Positions 43,018 through 52,353 of a stretch of 64,000 bases of DNA are shown in pieces. Positions within the stretch are counted from its first letter, which is position 1. Each line of letters begins with the position of its first letter. Location of the stretch: contig CAYLPJ010000038.1 in NCBI GenBank assembly GCA_964385465.1, forward strand, positions 1 through 64,000, given 5' to 3'. The notes under the pieces were generated by a model. The model saw only the letters and a list, made by a program, of their open reading frames with translations. It ran no database searches and was not told where the DNA came from. The translations under genes and the position numbers were made by a program. This DNA is from CAYLPJ01 sp964385465 (lineage in GTDB: Bacteria; Planctomycetota; Phycisphaerae; SM23-33).

Positions 43018-43208
43018 CACAACCTGTCAAGACGCCAGAACCTGTGCGAGGAGGAACTGCAGCAACCGATTGTTGCCTTTATAGTAACGGCACACGGCGG
43101 GCGCGAGCAGAAGGATTTATGATATTTCTGTCGTTTTTGACGGTGCCGGGAACGGGGGTTTGCGGAGCACGGCAAGGGGCTGCCCGGAGGCCCGGGGGAG
43201 GAGGCGGC

Positions 43209-43616
43209 TCAGGTGTTCTTCTTGACCATGTGGACCTCGTTGCCCTTGTCGTTGAACCAGACCTCGTCCATGTAGGCGTGCATGAGCATGACGCCTCGGC
43301 CGGTGGGCTTTTCGAGGTTCTCGTCGGCGGTCGGATCGGGGAGCCGGGCGGGATCGAAGCCGGGGCCTTCGTCGGCGATGGTGATCGCCGCGCGGTCCGG
43401 GGCGATGTGGTAGGTCAGATCGATGCTCTTGGAGGCGTCGAACTTGTTGCCGTGCTTGATGGCGTTGTTGATGCCCTCTTCGAGCGCGAGCTTGATGGCA
43501 AAGCAGGACGCGTCGCTGTAGCCGAAGCGAGCGACTTCGTCAAGGAGATCGGCCTCGGCCCGTTGTGCCGCGCAGAGGTCCGAAGGTATGCGCACCGTCT
43601 TCTGCAAGGACGCCAT
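43209..43616 (-). CDS. RsbW/SpoIIAB-like serine-protein kinase (anti-sigma type)
   Basis: 135 residues from the ATG at 43616 (a TTG four codons earlier is an alternative). A HATPase_c fold with N box LALEEGINNAIKHGN, G1 box ADEGPGFDP and G2 region PTGRGVMLMHAYMDEVWF. Such kinases bind a sigma factor or other target and phosphorylate a Ser on a STAS antagonist. The STAS gene lies 15 nt upstream. No sigma factor or PP2C phosphatase is adjacent, so its target lies elsewhere. Confidence 0.9.
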   Translation of the reverse strand: MASLQKTVRIPSDLCAAQRAEADLLDEVARFGYSDASCFAIKLALEEGINNAIKHGNKFDASKSIDLTYHIAPDRAAITIADEGPGFDPARLPDPTADENLEKPTGRGVMLMHAYMDEVWFNDKGNEVHMVKKNT

Positions 43617-43631
43617 CCGAACCGCCAACGG

Positions 43632-43991
43632 TCAGGCCAACGAGGCGACGGCCTCGTCCTTCGATTCGCAGATCTGGAAGATCTCGTTCAGCCGCGTGAT
43701 GACGAACACCTCGTAGATCGGCGGCTGAATGCCGCTGAGCCGGAGTTGCCCGTTCTTCTCGCGGACCCGCTTGTGCAGGGTGATCAGCATGCCGAGGGCA
43801 CTGGAGGACATGTGCCCGACATTGGAGAAGTCCAGGACGAACTTGGGGGTCCGGGCGTCGGCGACCAGCCCCTGGAGCCGCTCTCCGATCTGCGAGATGC
43901 CGATCTCGTCGAGGATCTTGCGGTCCGTCAACTCCACAACGGTCACGTCTCCTTCCGAGGAGACGTTCAGCCGGGGGATCTCCTGCTCCAT
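43632..43991 (-). CDS. STAS-domain anti-sigma-factor antagonist
   Basis: 119 residues with the STAS fold: VTVVELTDRKILDEIG, LVADARTPKFVLDFSNV, then HMSSSALGMLITLHKRV, where Ser 62-64 include the usual phosphorylation site. In partner switching, dephosphorylated antagonist traps the RsbW-like kinase and frees its target. AAGGAG lies 10 nt upstream of the ATG; the kinase gene follows on the same transcript. Confidence 0.92.
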   Translation of the reverse strand: MEQEIPRLNVSSEGDVTVVELTDRKILDEIGISQIGERLQGLVADARTPKFVLDFSNVGHMSSSALGMLITLHKRVREKNGQLRLSGIQPPIYEVFVITRLNEIFQICESKDEAVASLA

Positions 43992-44035
43992 GGCGCTGGC
44001 TCTCCTTCTAGGCACGACCACGGCCACTCCGGTTC

Positions 44036-44064
44036 AGCCTAGGACGCCGCCGGGGCATTGTCAA
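44036..44064 (-). promoter_or_regulatory. Promoter of the STAS/RsbW-like pair
   Basis: Minus-strand consensus TTGACA (44064-44059), 17-nt spacer, TAGGCT (44041-44036); leader about 38 nt. Confidence 0.65.
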
Positions 44065-44173
44065 GCACGTGACCGGGGGAGTTTCGGGGCGCCCGGCCGC
44101 AGAAGGACTCGGCGCGGTCGCCGGGGGGTTGGCTCCCAGGCCTTGCGAGGACCCTTGGTCGGGCTTCTCCCGG

Positions 44174-45454
44174 TCAGTCCGTCGCCAGCAGGACCAGCAG
44201 GAGAATATTCACCAGGACGCTGAGCGCCAGGGCGGCGCCGAGGACGACCAGCATGACCGTCAGGTTCTTCGGCGAGACGCCGCCGGACGGCAGCGGGCGC
44301 GTCGCCGGGCCCTCGCCCCCCGCTTCGGCGGGGGCCGCCTCGGCCTCGTCGGCCAGGCCCGTCAGCATCCCCGCGTCAATCTGCTTGCGGGCCTGAAGCG
44401 GAGGCTGGCCGGCCTCGATCGCCTCGAGGTCCAAAAGCAGGTCGCTCGTGGTCGCGTACCGCCGGGCGCGGTCCTTGGCCATCATCACCTCCACGACCTC
44501 GCCCAGCCCCGCCGACAACTGCGGGTTGACGTGGTCCGGCGGGACCAGCGATTCCTTGAGGTGCTTGTGCATGACGGCCGCGGGAGTCGAGGCCTGGAAC
44601 GGCACCTGGCCGGTGACGAGGTGATACAGCGTCGCCCCGAGGGCGTAGATGTCGGCGCGGAAGTCGATGTCCATCTCCCCGCGAATCTGCTCGGGGGAGA
44701 TGTAGTACGGCGTGCCGTAGGCCCGTCCGGCCTCGGCCTGGGCGGCGCGGGCGTCGGCGGCCTCGCGAGCCAGGCCCATGTCCGCCAGCTTGGCCTGGCC
44801 CTGCTTGGTGATCATGATGTTCTTGGGCTTGACGTCGCGGTGGACCAGCCCCTGGCCGTGGGCGTGCTCCAGCGCGCGGGCGATCTGGATGATCAGCCGC
44901 AGGGCCTCGTCCTCGCTGAAGACTTTCCCGGCCGCCAGTTCATCGCCAAGGGAATGCCCGTCGACGTACTCCATCACGAAGTAGTGATACCCCGCGGCCT
45001 CGCCGACGTCGAAGGCCTGGACGATGTTGGGGTGGTTGAGCTTGGCGGCGGCCTTGCCTTCCTTGTAGAAGCGCTGGACGTACTCGGCGTTTTCGCTGAG
45101 CCTGCGAGGCAGGACCTTGATGGCGACGACGCGATCGAGGCTGATCTGCCTGGCCTTGAAGACGGTGGCCATGGCCCCCGAGCCGAGCTTGGAGAGGATC
45201 TGGTAGCCGGGGATCTGCTGGTTCCGCGAGGCCTCGATGGTCTTCTTGACCCGCGCGATCTGCCGCTTGGTCACCACGCCGTTGGCGACCATCACGCCGG
45301 CAAGGGTCGCCTCGCTGTCGCCCTGGCGGGCCTGGAGGGCCTTGCACTTGTCTACCTCGTCCTGCGTGGCAAGGCCCTGCTCGACGACCGTACGCCCCAG
45401 TTCCGTATCCATCGACGCCGTCGAGGCCGACGCGTCGCTCCGCTCATCCGCCAT
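44174..45454 (-). CDS. Hanks-type Ser/Thr protein kinase, membrane anchored
   Basis: 426 residues. N-terminal 75 residues hold two helical motifs (DTELGRTVVEQGLATQDEVDKC, LAGVMVANGVVTKRQIARV) resembling the N-terminal module of GspE/PilB ATPases. The kinase domain (84-350) has GSGAMATV, catalytic K113, HRDVKPKN (205-212) and LADMGLAR, i.e. DMG in place of DFG. After an Ala/Glu-rich linker a single helix (about 397-423) anchors it, leaving only three residues outside, so there is no external sensor domain. It may act with the partner-switch genes downstream. Confidence 0.92.
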   Translation of the reverse strand: MADERSDASASTASMDTELGRTVVEQGLATQDEVDKCKALQARQGDSEATLAGVMVANGVVTKRQIARVKKTIEASRNQQIPGYQILSKLGSGAMATVFKARQISLDRVVAIKVLPRRLSENAEYVQRFYKEGKAAAKLNHPNIVQAFDVGEAAGYHYFVMEYVDGHSLGDELAAGKVFSEDEALRLIIQIARALEHAHGQGLVHRDVKPKNIMITKQGQAKLADMGLAREAADARAAQAEAGRAYGTPYYISPEQIRGEMDIDFRADIYALGATLYHLVTGQVPFQASTPAAVMHKHLKESLVPPDHVNPQLSAGLGEVVEVMMAKDRARRYATTSDLLLDLEAIEAGQPPLQARKQIDAGMLTGLADEAEAAPAEAGGEGPATRPLPSGGVSPKNLTVMLVVLGAALALSVLVNILLLVLLATD

Positions 45455-45548
45455 GATTTGCGCCTCGCGTCCGAAAGGAATCACCCGGAGGGTGCGGACC
45501 CGCCGACGCCGCTGCCATGCGGCGCGGGCGCCACCCGCCATACTCCTG

Positions 45549-46586
45549 TTAACCCGCCGACGGGGCCGGAGGGTTCGCTCGGGCTGTCAACGTCTCGGCC
45601 GGGCCGTACATCCTGGCGGGCTGGAGCTCCTTGCGGTGCATGCCTCTCTCGGCCAGCCAGCTTCGCACGTGCCAGCACAGATGGCACTTGGAGGCGTAAC
45701 CCTCACGGGGCGCGAAACCGGACCGCACGGCCCGCGCGGCCAGGGCGACGGGCCCGCCGTCGGCGAGCGTCGCCAGCACCGGCCGGGCCCGCGGTGCGTC
45801 GTAAAGGCCCTGCCAGACCTCGCCGATCGCGGGTCCCTTCCGGCCGGGCAGGCCGATGCGCCCGAGTGCGATGCCCGCGCACGTTCCCGGCGTGACCCAC
45901 CCGCCGGGGCCCACGTGGACGTGTCGGGACCGCAGCAGGCGCTCACGGCAGGGACTATCGGCCAGATCCGTCAACGGCTTGGGCGGGAGCATGGGCGCGA
46001 GCGCGTGAGCGGCGCGCCCGCAGAGGCGGTCGCGCCCGCTGGCAGCGTAGCGGGCAAACAGTTCGCTACGCCGGTCGGCGGGCAACTCGGATGTGTCGCA
46101 GCCGTCGGCAAGCCAGTCCCGCCAGCGGACCTGGACGCGCCGGCGGCCGAGGGCCTCCTCGGCCAGGTCGGCAAGCATGCGGCACCGCTCGATGGGGACG
46201 AACTGCTGGTGGTAGGGATCGGCGGAGATGGTGAGCTTGCCGAGCCCGGCCTCGCCGAGAGCTGCCAGGCGGTCGCGGGCGACGGCGGGGTTCCGGGCCC
46301 AGAGGGCGTTGGTCTCGATCTTCTCCAGCGGACCGAGGCCCTCGTCGCGGGCGCGGCGGCAGAGCTCGATCAGCCGGGGCCAGTCGAGGAACGGCTCGCC
46401 CCCGGTCAAATGGATGCGGCAGCCGTGGGGGGAAGCGTTCTGGAGCTGGCGCCAGGTTTCCAGGGCCTCCTCGACCGACAACTCCTCCCCGTCGGCCGGC
46501 GAGCAGCACAGGTAACACGACGCACACGCCGCATCGCAACGGGTGGTCAGCAGCAGGCCTGCAAAGGACCAGTGCTTCACGGGCAT
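45549..46586 (-). CDS. Radical SAM protein with C-terminal cysteine cluster
   Basis: 345 residues from ATG 46586. The radical-SAM cluster motif CDAACASC (Cys 17, 21, 24) is followed by LTGGEPFLDW, IETNALWA and KLTISADPYHQQFV, the standard core. Cysteines near the C-terminus (DSPCRERLL, PGTCAGIAL, KCHLCWHV) suggest an auxiliary SPASM-like iron-sulphur cluster. The substrate is unknown; no candidate precursor peptide is adjacent. An ATG at 46613 lies 9 nt after a TACAAT box and would give a leaderless, nine-residue-longer protein. Confidence 0.85.
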   Translation of the reverse strand: MPVKHWSFAGLLLTTRCDAACASCYLCCSPADGEELSVEEALETWRQLQNASPHGCRIHLTGGEPFLDWPRLIELCRRARDEGLGPLEKIETNALWARNPAVARDRLAALGEAGLGKLTISADPYHQQFVPIERCRMLADLAEEALGRRRVQVRWRDWLADGCDTSELPADRRSELFARYAASGRDRLCGRAAHALAPMLPPKPLTDLADSPCRERLLRSRHVHVGPGGWVTPGTCAGIALGRIGLPGRKGPAIGEVWQGLYDAPRARPVLATLADGGPVALAARAVRSGFAPREGYASKCHLCWHVRSWLAERGMHRKELQPARMYGPAETLTARANPPAPSAG

Positions 46587-46622
46587 CGGTTCGTCTCGGC
46601 GTCGGGGTGGCATGGTGACCAT

Positions 46623-46628
46623 ATTGTA
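46623..46628 (-). promoter_or_regulatory. -10 element of the radical SAM gene
   Basis: Minus-strand TACAAT (46628-46623), 9 nt before ATG 46613 and 36 nt before ATG 46586. No good -35 is visible. Confidence 0.4.
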
Positions 46629-46630
46629 TC

Positions 46631-46660
46631 TTGGCCGGCGCGACCCCGCCGGGGTAGAAT
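46631..46660 (+). promoter_or_regulatory. Promoter of sppA
   Basis: TTGGCC (46631-46636), 18-nt spacer, TAGAAT (46655-46660); leader about 140 nt. Back to back with the radical SAM promoter. Confidence 0.5.
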
Positions 46661-46803
46661 GTGCCGCCGGAATGAACACGTCGGGGCCCTCGGGCGTCGT
46701 ATCGGCGTCCGAACGGCTGAAATACCCGCCACCCATCGGCGACCATGTCGATGTGGCTCGATCGCGCCCCGGGAACAGCCCCGAAACCGAAGGGAGACAA
46801 CGC

Positions 46804-48759
46804 ATGCGTACACAAACGCTTACGGTCCTGCTGACGGCCATGCTGCTGGTGGCAGTGGCCTTCGCCCCGGCCAAAGAGGACGACGCCGGCAAGGGCAAGA
46901 ACACCCCCGCAGCCAGGAAGAGCGAGAAGCCCGAGCCCGACGCGAAGAAGGACGAAAGCGAGAAGCCGAAGCCCAAGAAACCGGCGAAGAAGCCGGCGAA
47001 GAAGCCCGAGGCGAAAAAGCCCGCGCCGAAGGCCCCGCCGGCGCCGAAGGTCGCGCACATCCGGATGCAGGGGCAGGTGCTGGCCAGCCCGCCGGAGTTC
47101 TCGCTGTTCGCCGACAAGACGCCCGGCATGACCCTGCGGGAGTGGATGCTGCGGCTGGGCAAGGCGAGGAACGACGACGATATCGACGCCGTCGCCCTCG
47201 AGGTCGACGCCCTTCAACTCACCTGGGCCCAGGCCCGGGAACTCGCCGACGCCATCGCACGCCTGAACAAGACCAAGCCCGTCTACACCCACATCATCTC
47301 CGGGCAGGCCCCCCAATACCTTCTCGCCGCCGCCGGGCGGGAGGTCACCATGGACCCGGCCGGAACGCTCATGATCACCGGGCTCGGCGCCGAGCTGACG
47401 TTCTTCTCCGGGACGATGGACTGGCTGGGCATCCGCCCGCAGATGATCCAGATCGGCAAGTACAAGGGCGCGGCCGAGCCGGTGACGCGGACGGGCCCGT
47501 CCAAGGAGCTCAAGGCCGAGTACAACGAGTTGCTCGACGACCTGTACGCGCAGTTGTGCGAAGGGATCTCGCGGCGGCGTCGGCTGTCGCAGCCGCACGT
47601 CCGCAACGCGATCGACGCCGGGCCCCTGGATGCCCCGGCGGCGAAGGAGTACCGCTTCGTCGACGGCCTGGTGGCCAAGGCGGACTTCCACGCCCACGTG
47701 GCGAGGAAGGTGCACGCGGGCAAGCACAAGAGCGTCCGGTGGGTGCACAACTACGAGGCCAAGTCTCCCCGGAAGATGGACTTCTCCAACCCCCTGGCGG
47801 TCTTCAGCATGATGATGGGCGGCCCGAAGAAGCAGACCACCCGCGAGCCCACGGTGGCCATCGTCCACGCCGACGGGATGATCGTCGCCGGCAAGAACGG
47901 GCGGGGGCTGTTCGGCCAGCCGTTCGTCGGGCACAAGACCATGGTCCAGTGCTTCGAGAAATGTCGCCGCGACAAGAACATCAAGGCGGTCATCTTCCGG
48001 GTCAACTCCCCGGGCGGATCGGCCATCGCCAGCGAGCTGATCTACCAGGCCGTCCGCAAGTGCGCGAAGGTCAAACCGGTGATCGTCAGCGTCTCGGGCA
48101 TGGCCGCCAGCGGCGGGTACTACATCGCCCTCGGCGGGCAGAAGATCCTGGCCAATCCCCCGGCCGTGACGGGCAGCATCGGCGTGGTCGGCGGCAAGAT
48201 GGCGACCACGGAGATGCTCGGCAAGTTGGGGATCACGACGTACGAGTTCACTCGCGGGCGCAACGCCGGGCTCTGGCTGTCGCGTGCGTGGAGCGACCGG
48301 GAGCGGGAGGTCGTCCGCAAGCTCATGCAGCGGACGTACGACGTGTTCGTCTCCCGCGTCAGGGACTCCCGCGGCAAGCGGATCAAGGACGTTTCCAAGG
48401 TCGCGCAGGGGCGCATCTTCACCGCCCGCGAGGCCGCCCGCAACGGCCTGATCGACGCCGTCGGCGGCTTCCGCGAGGCGGTGGAGGCCGCCCAGTCCGC
48501 CGCGAAGATCGACAAGAGCCACTTCATCATCCTCCCGCGCCCCAAGACGCTCTTCGACGTCCTCTATGGCGGGCAGGTGGCCTCGGCCAGCACTGCGCGG
48601 TGGGGGATCGATCCGGCGGCGGGAACGGTCTCGCCCCTGCTTCGGGCGGCCGGGCTCCGCGCCGCCGCCCCGGCCGGCTACCTCCTCCGGCTGGCCCGCC
48701 TGCTGGAGACCGAGCGCGTTCTAGCCGTGCTGCCCTATCACCTGGAGGTCGGCCCCTAG
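46804..48759 (+). CDS. sppA: Signal peptide peptidase SppA (tandem S49 protease)
   Basis: 651 residues: signal peptide/anchor (4-21), a Lys/Pro-rich linker (KKPAKKPAKKPEAKKP, about 50-80), and two S49 halves. As in E. coli SppA the catalytic Lys comes from the first half (IGKYKGAAEP, K221) and the Ser from the second (SGMAASGGYYIA, S436); GSIGVVGG follows. It degrades cleaved signal peptides in the membrane/periplasm. AGGGAG precedes the ATG. The positive linker could bind lipid headgroups or wall polymers. Confidence 0.9.
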   Translation: MRTQTLTVLLTAMLLVAVAFAPAKEDDAGKGKNTPAARKSEKPEPDAKKDESEKPKPKKPAKKPAKKPEAKKPAPKAPPAPKVAHIRMQGQVLASPPEFSLFADKTPGMTLREWMLRLGKARNDDDIDAVALEVDALQLTWAQARELADAIARLNKTKPVYTHIISGQAPQYLLAAAGREVTMDPAGTLMITGLGAELTFFSGTMDWLGIRPQMIQIGKYKGAAEPVTRTGPSKELKAEYNELLDDLYAQLCEGISRRRRLSQPHVRNAIDAGPLDAPAAKEYRFVDGLVAKADFHAHVARKVHAGKHKSVRWVHNYEAKSPRKMDFSNPLAVFSMMMGGPKKQTTREPTVAIVHADGMIVAGKNGRGLFGQPFVGHKTMVQCFEKCRRDKNIKAVIFRVNSPGGSAIASELIYQAVRKCAKVKPVIVSVSGMAASGGYYIALGGQKILANPPAVTGSIGVVGGKMATTEMLGKLGITTYEFTRGRNAGLWLSRAWSDREREVVRKLMQRTYDVFVSRVRDSRGKRIKDVSKVAQGRIFTAREAARNGLIDAVGGFREAVEAAQSAAKIDKSHFIILPRPKTLFDVLYGGQVASASTARWGIDPAAGTVSPLLRAAGLRAAAPAGYLLRLARLLETERVLAVLPYHLEVGP

Positions 48760-48768
48760 CCTTCGTCC

Positions 48769-50733
48769 ATGCCGCGCAAGAAGCCTTTCAACCTTTTCGC
48801 CTACGGCACGCTGATGAACCCGGAGGTCTTCCGGGGCGTGACGGGGCTGCGCCTGGTTCCCACGGCCGAGGAGGCCGACGGACTGACCCGCCTGCACGCC
48901 CGCCGCGCGATCCTGCCGGGGTACCGGAAGGTCAGCCCGGACCACAGCTACCTCTACGCCGTCCCGGACCCGATGGGCCGGATCCGCGGGTACGTCATCG
49001 GCCCCATGCCCGGGCACGTGCTGACCGCCCTGCGCCAGTACGAGGGGCGAAACTACGCCCGCCGGACCGTCACCGTCCACACCCGGGGCGGCACGGAGAG
49101 GGCGGTCGTCTTCGTCGGCAACCTCAAGCAGCTTGAGCACACGTTCGGCTACGACTTCGACGACCGCTACAAGCAGGAGATCCTGCTGGACGAGAAGATC
49201 GAGGCGGCCCTGCTGGAGACCGAGCAGCAGCAGCTCAACAAGACCGAGACGGCCGCCCGCCGCGCGGTAGCCGAGCTTCACGGCTCGACGATCCGCGATC
49301 TGCGACGGCGGCACTTCGAGGCCGGGGGGATCAGCGACTACGCCATCCGCCACTCCCTGATGGACCGCCCGCTGCCGGACTTCGAGCGGATCGCCGCCGA
49401 CCCCGAGGCCCGCGCCCTGGCGCCGAACTACCTGGCGATGGTCATCCGCCAGGTCATCTTCAACCAGATCGAGGAGCGCATCCGCAAGGACTTCCGCTAC
49501 GAGGTGGACCAGTTGTCCTCGGCGGGAGATTACTACGAGCGGACGATCAGCTCGCTGGCGGCGCTGCGCCTGGTCAACAGCCTCGACGACGTGCTGGACA
49601 TGCTCATCGCCGACGGTCTCCAGGACCTCAGCTTCGAGCGGGACCACCTCGTCGACTTCGTCCGCTGGTCGATCATGACCTCCGACGAGCTGTACGACCC
49701 GCACCTGGCCCGCTACGTGCTGGAGTACATCGAGCAGCACCACGGGACGGGCTACATCCCGTTGGGGGCCGAGCTGGAGTTCTCGAACATCGGCCACAAG
49801 GTCATCCGCGATCCCGAGGGCCAGGACGTTCGCGATTCTCACTACGACGGGTTCCTGTACTTCCCGGACTTCGGGCTGGACGTGCTGACGTGGAAGCTGG
49901 GCGGGCACATCGACGACCACCACGACAAGGCGTCCTCGGACCCGCGCCGAGGGTTCTTCGAGATCGCCCTGGGCAACCTGTCCATCCGGGCGAACATCTC
50001 CAAGCCGCTGACCGACGACCCCTGGACGCTCAGCCAACTGATCCACGAGGCGCGGACGTTCTACCGCGTGGCGCCCCACAGCGTGCACATCTCGCTGCAA
50101 CTGCGTACGCAGCACCGGCCGGTGCAGGACCGCATCCTCCCGCTGGCGGTGCTCAAGTGCCTGTTCGCCATCGCCGGCGACGTCGTCCGCGGGCCCGACG
50201 GCGGGGTGGTCATCCGCAGGCTGGTCAACGACGAGGTCATCACCCACAGCCCCACGCCGCACATGATGTTCTCGGAGATCTCCAAGCGCCACAGCAGCGA
50301 GAACGACGAGTCCTACCCCTCCGTGCGATCCCGGCCGCGCAGCGGCGTCTACGTCCAGCAGTTCAAGTTCCTCCGACTGGCCGAAGAGCTCAACTACGAG
50401 CCGATCGCCCTGGGCCTCAAGGGCCTCCAGATCAGCCGGCGGCCGGGCAGTTTCCTGACCGCCAGGCAGTACAACGACAGCCCACGCCACCGCCGGGCCT
50501 TCCACGAGCTGACCGAATGGGGCGCCGCCCCCGAGCCGCTCAGCGAAGCCGAGATCCAGGCCTTCCTCGGACCGGTCTACGACGGGTTGATGACCGAGCG
50601 ACGAGGCCGACCCGTGCACACCGGCGCGTACATCTCCTGGGCCGTGGATCGCCTGCAGAGCATGCTTCAGGCATTCAACGTGATGATCGACTGGGCGCGC
50701 AATCGCCGTCCGATCCGCGTCGATCGGCCGTAG
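48769..50733 (+). CDS. Gamma-glutamylcyclotransferase fused to an amidoligase-like domain
   Basis: 654 residues. The first ~125 form an AIG2/GGCT domain (FAYGTLMNPEVF, with YGTL at 12-15, and YEGRNYARRTVTV), which cleaves gamma-glutamyl amides with release of 5-oxoproline. A helical middle follows (about 125-320). From about 325 comes a domain with GAELEFSNIG (E335, E337), FFEIALGNLSIRANIS and HSVHISLQLR (H437, H440), spaced like the metal-binding Glu and His residues of glutamine-synthetase/GCS-fold amidoligases. One protein may thus make and break an amide bond. No signal peptide. It starts 9 nt after sppA ends. The second-domain call is by pattern only. Confidence 0.65.
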   Translation: MPRKKPFNLFAYGTLMNPEVFRGVTGLRLVPTAEEADGLTRLHARRAILPGYRKVSPDHSYLYAVPDPMGRIRGYVIGPMPGHVLTALRQYEGRNYARRTVTVHTRGGTERAVVFVGNLKQLEHTFGYDFDDRYKQEILLDEKIEAALLETEQQQLNKTETAARRAVAELHGSTIRDLRRRHFEAGGISDYAIRHSLMDRPLPDFERIAADPEARALAPNYLAMVIRQVIFNQIEERIRKDFRYEVDQLSSAGDYYERTISSLAALRLVNSLDDVLDMLIADGLQDLSFERDHLVDFVRWSIMTSDELYDPHLARYVLEYIEQHHGTGYIPLGAELEFSNIGHKVIRDPEGQDVRDSHYDGFLYFPDFGLDVLTWKLGGHIDDHHDKASSDPRRGFFEIALGNLSIRANISKPLTDDPWTLSQLIHEARTFYRVAPHSVHISLQLRTQHRPVQDRILPLAVLKCLFAIAGDVVRGPDGGVVIRRLVNDEVITHSPTPHMMFSEISKRHSSENDESYPSVRSRPRSGVYVQQFKFLRLAEELNYEPIALGLKGLQISRRPGSFLTARQYNDSPRHRRAFHELTEWGAAPEPLSEAEIQAFLGPVYDGLMTERRGRPVHTGAYISWAVDRLQSMLQAFNVMIDWARNRRPIRVDRP

Positions 50734-50769
50734 GCGGTCGCGGCGGGCCGCCGGCGGCGCCGGGGGTCG

Positions 50770-52353
50770 TCAAGGCGTCGGGGGCGCGGTGTCCTCGGGG
50801 CCGGCGTCCTGCTCGTCCTCCGGCGGGGTCTGCGATGGGGTTGGCTCGTCGGTCAGGAGCATCTCGGCGTAGCTGCGGAGCAGCCGGTCGGCCTGTTCGT
50901 ACTGACGAAGCCGCTCGGCGTAGGTGCGAGCTTTCGTGTCCTCCCCGATGTTGCGATACAGGTAGGCGGCGAGGAACTGGAGCATCGCCCGCGTGTCACC
51001 GCCGGCGTGCTGCATCCGCTTCTCCAGCACGCTCAACTGGGCCTCCAGGGCCTCGACGTCCATGATCTTCGCCAGGTCCACCTGCGTCCGCATCAGCGGC
51101 GGGAACAGCCGAAGCGCGCGGCGAATCTTGTGGGCGCCGCTCAGGGACTCCCCGGCCCCCACCAGGCTGAGCCCCTGGCCGAGATGAGCCAGCGGGTTGC
51201 GGCTGTCGATCATCCCGGCGGTCTCGAACATGCTCGCCGCCTGGTAGTAGTTATTGCGGCGCAAACGCCGCTGGGCGCGGGCCATCTCGCGGTTGTACAG
51301 GTCGTTGCCCTTGCCGGCCAGGTCGCGAAGCACCAACCCGTCGCCGGCCAGGTCCACCAGCGGGCTGTCGATCCCCGGCCGCTCGGGAAGGCCCTCCGCC
51401 CCGGCCGGCCGGGTGGTGGGCGCGCGGCGTTCCCTGAGCTCCCGGATCTTGACGAGCATGTCGATGAAGGGGTCGGTGCCGGGCTCGGGTCGGCCCGCCT
51501 GGCCCGCGGGCGTGGGGGCGTCGGCCCCTCCGACGGGCAGTCCGGAGACGCGGGCGGCCAAGGCGGCGTCGCTTTCGGTGTTGGTCTCGGACTCGACACG
51601 GCGGCTGACGAACTGGTCGCGGTGGGCTTGGACGTACAGCTCGCGCTGAAGGCTCTGGCGATCCTCGCCGCGCGGGATGCCAAACAGCGTGGTCGCGCTC
51701 GATGCGTCCGCCCGCCACGGCTCGCCGGCGGCGAAGCCGGACCGGTCAAGCCGCAGCCCGGCGTCCGACCTGTACCGCGCGGAGGTCGGCGAGGGGGGCG
51801 AAAGGTCACGCCCCGTCATCCCCCCAGCCAGCGGGGCCGGCATCTCCGTGCCTTCGATCGCGCGGTAGTCGGCCAGGGCATCCACGTAGAGTTGCCGCCC
51901 GATCCCCCCGGCCGCGGAAACCGCAGAGATCGGCACGTTCGTCCCCGGCGCGTTTCGCCCGGCCAGGATATCCGATGCACCCAGCGTGATCCGGGACCGC
52001 TCGTAGTACGGCCGCGTCCGCCAGGGCTGACCGGCCCGGACGTCCTCCAGGCCAACCGACCGGCTGCGCCAGCCGCTCAGCCCCGCCGAGGGGATGTTCA
52101 TCCGGAGGGTGTCCGCCGCGGGATTCGCCGAGGCGCGAAAGCCCGCCAGGCCGGTGACCTGGCCGGTCACGTACAACTGGCTGCTGAGGTCGTTGCTGGC
52201 CGGGCGGCGGACGTTCAGGCCCCCGCTGCCCACCCGCGGATTGGCGTCGATCGCGCTGCCGTCCTGGGTCTCGACGACCTGCCCGGCCGCCGGGGCCGCC
52301 AGCAGGGCCATCGCGACCGTCAGGGCCGCGGCCCTGGGTGTGTTCGCGTTCAT
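50770..52353 (-). CDS. Secreted TPR-type protein
   Basis: 527 residues. Signal peptide (ALTVAMALLAAPAAGQ), then about 300 residues of low-complexity Ser/Gly/Arg/Pro sequence with repeated short patterns (RQLYVDALADYRAIEG and RELYVQAHRDQFVSRR are similar), and a helical region from about 355 with TPR-like pairs (LYNREMARAQRRLRRNNYYQAASMFETAGMIDSRNPLAHLGQGL; ARTYAERLRQYEQADRLL). It ends in an acidic Pro-rich tail. No catalytic motif. AGGGAGG precedes the ATG. Probably a periplasmic scaffold; family unknown. Confidence 0.75.
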   Translation of the reverse strand: MNANTPRAAALTVAMALLAAPAAGQVVETQDGSAIDANPRVGSGGLNVRRPASNDLSSQLYVTGQVTGLAGFRASANPAADTLRMNIPSAGLSGWRSRSVGLEDVRAGQPWRTRPYYERSRITLGASDILAGRNAPGTNVPISAVSAAGGIGRQLYVDALADYRAIEGTEMPAPLAGGMTGRDLSPPSPTSARYRSDAGLRLDRSGFAAGEPWRADASSATTLFGIPRGEDRQSLQRELYVQAHRDQFVSRRVESETNTESDAALAARVSGLPVGGADAPTPAGQAGRPEPGTDPFIDMLVKIRELRERRAPTTRPAGAEGLPERPGIDSPLVDLAGDGLVLRDLAGKGNDLYNREMARAQRRLRRNNYYQAASMFETAGMIDSRNPLAHLGQGLSLVGAGESLSGAHKIRRALRLFPPLMRTQVDLAKIMDVEALEAQLSVLEKRMQHAGGDTRAMLQFLAAYLYRNIGEDTKARTYAERLRQYEQADRLLRSYAEMLLTDEPTPSQTPPEDEQDAGPEDTAPPTP

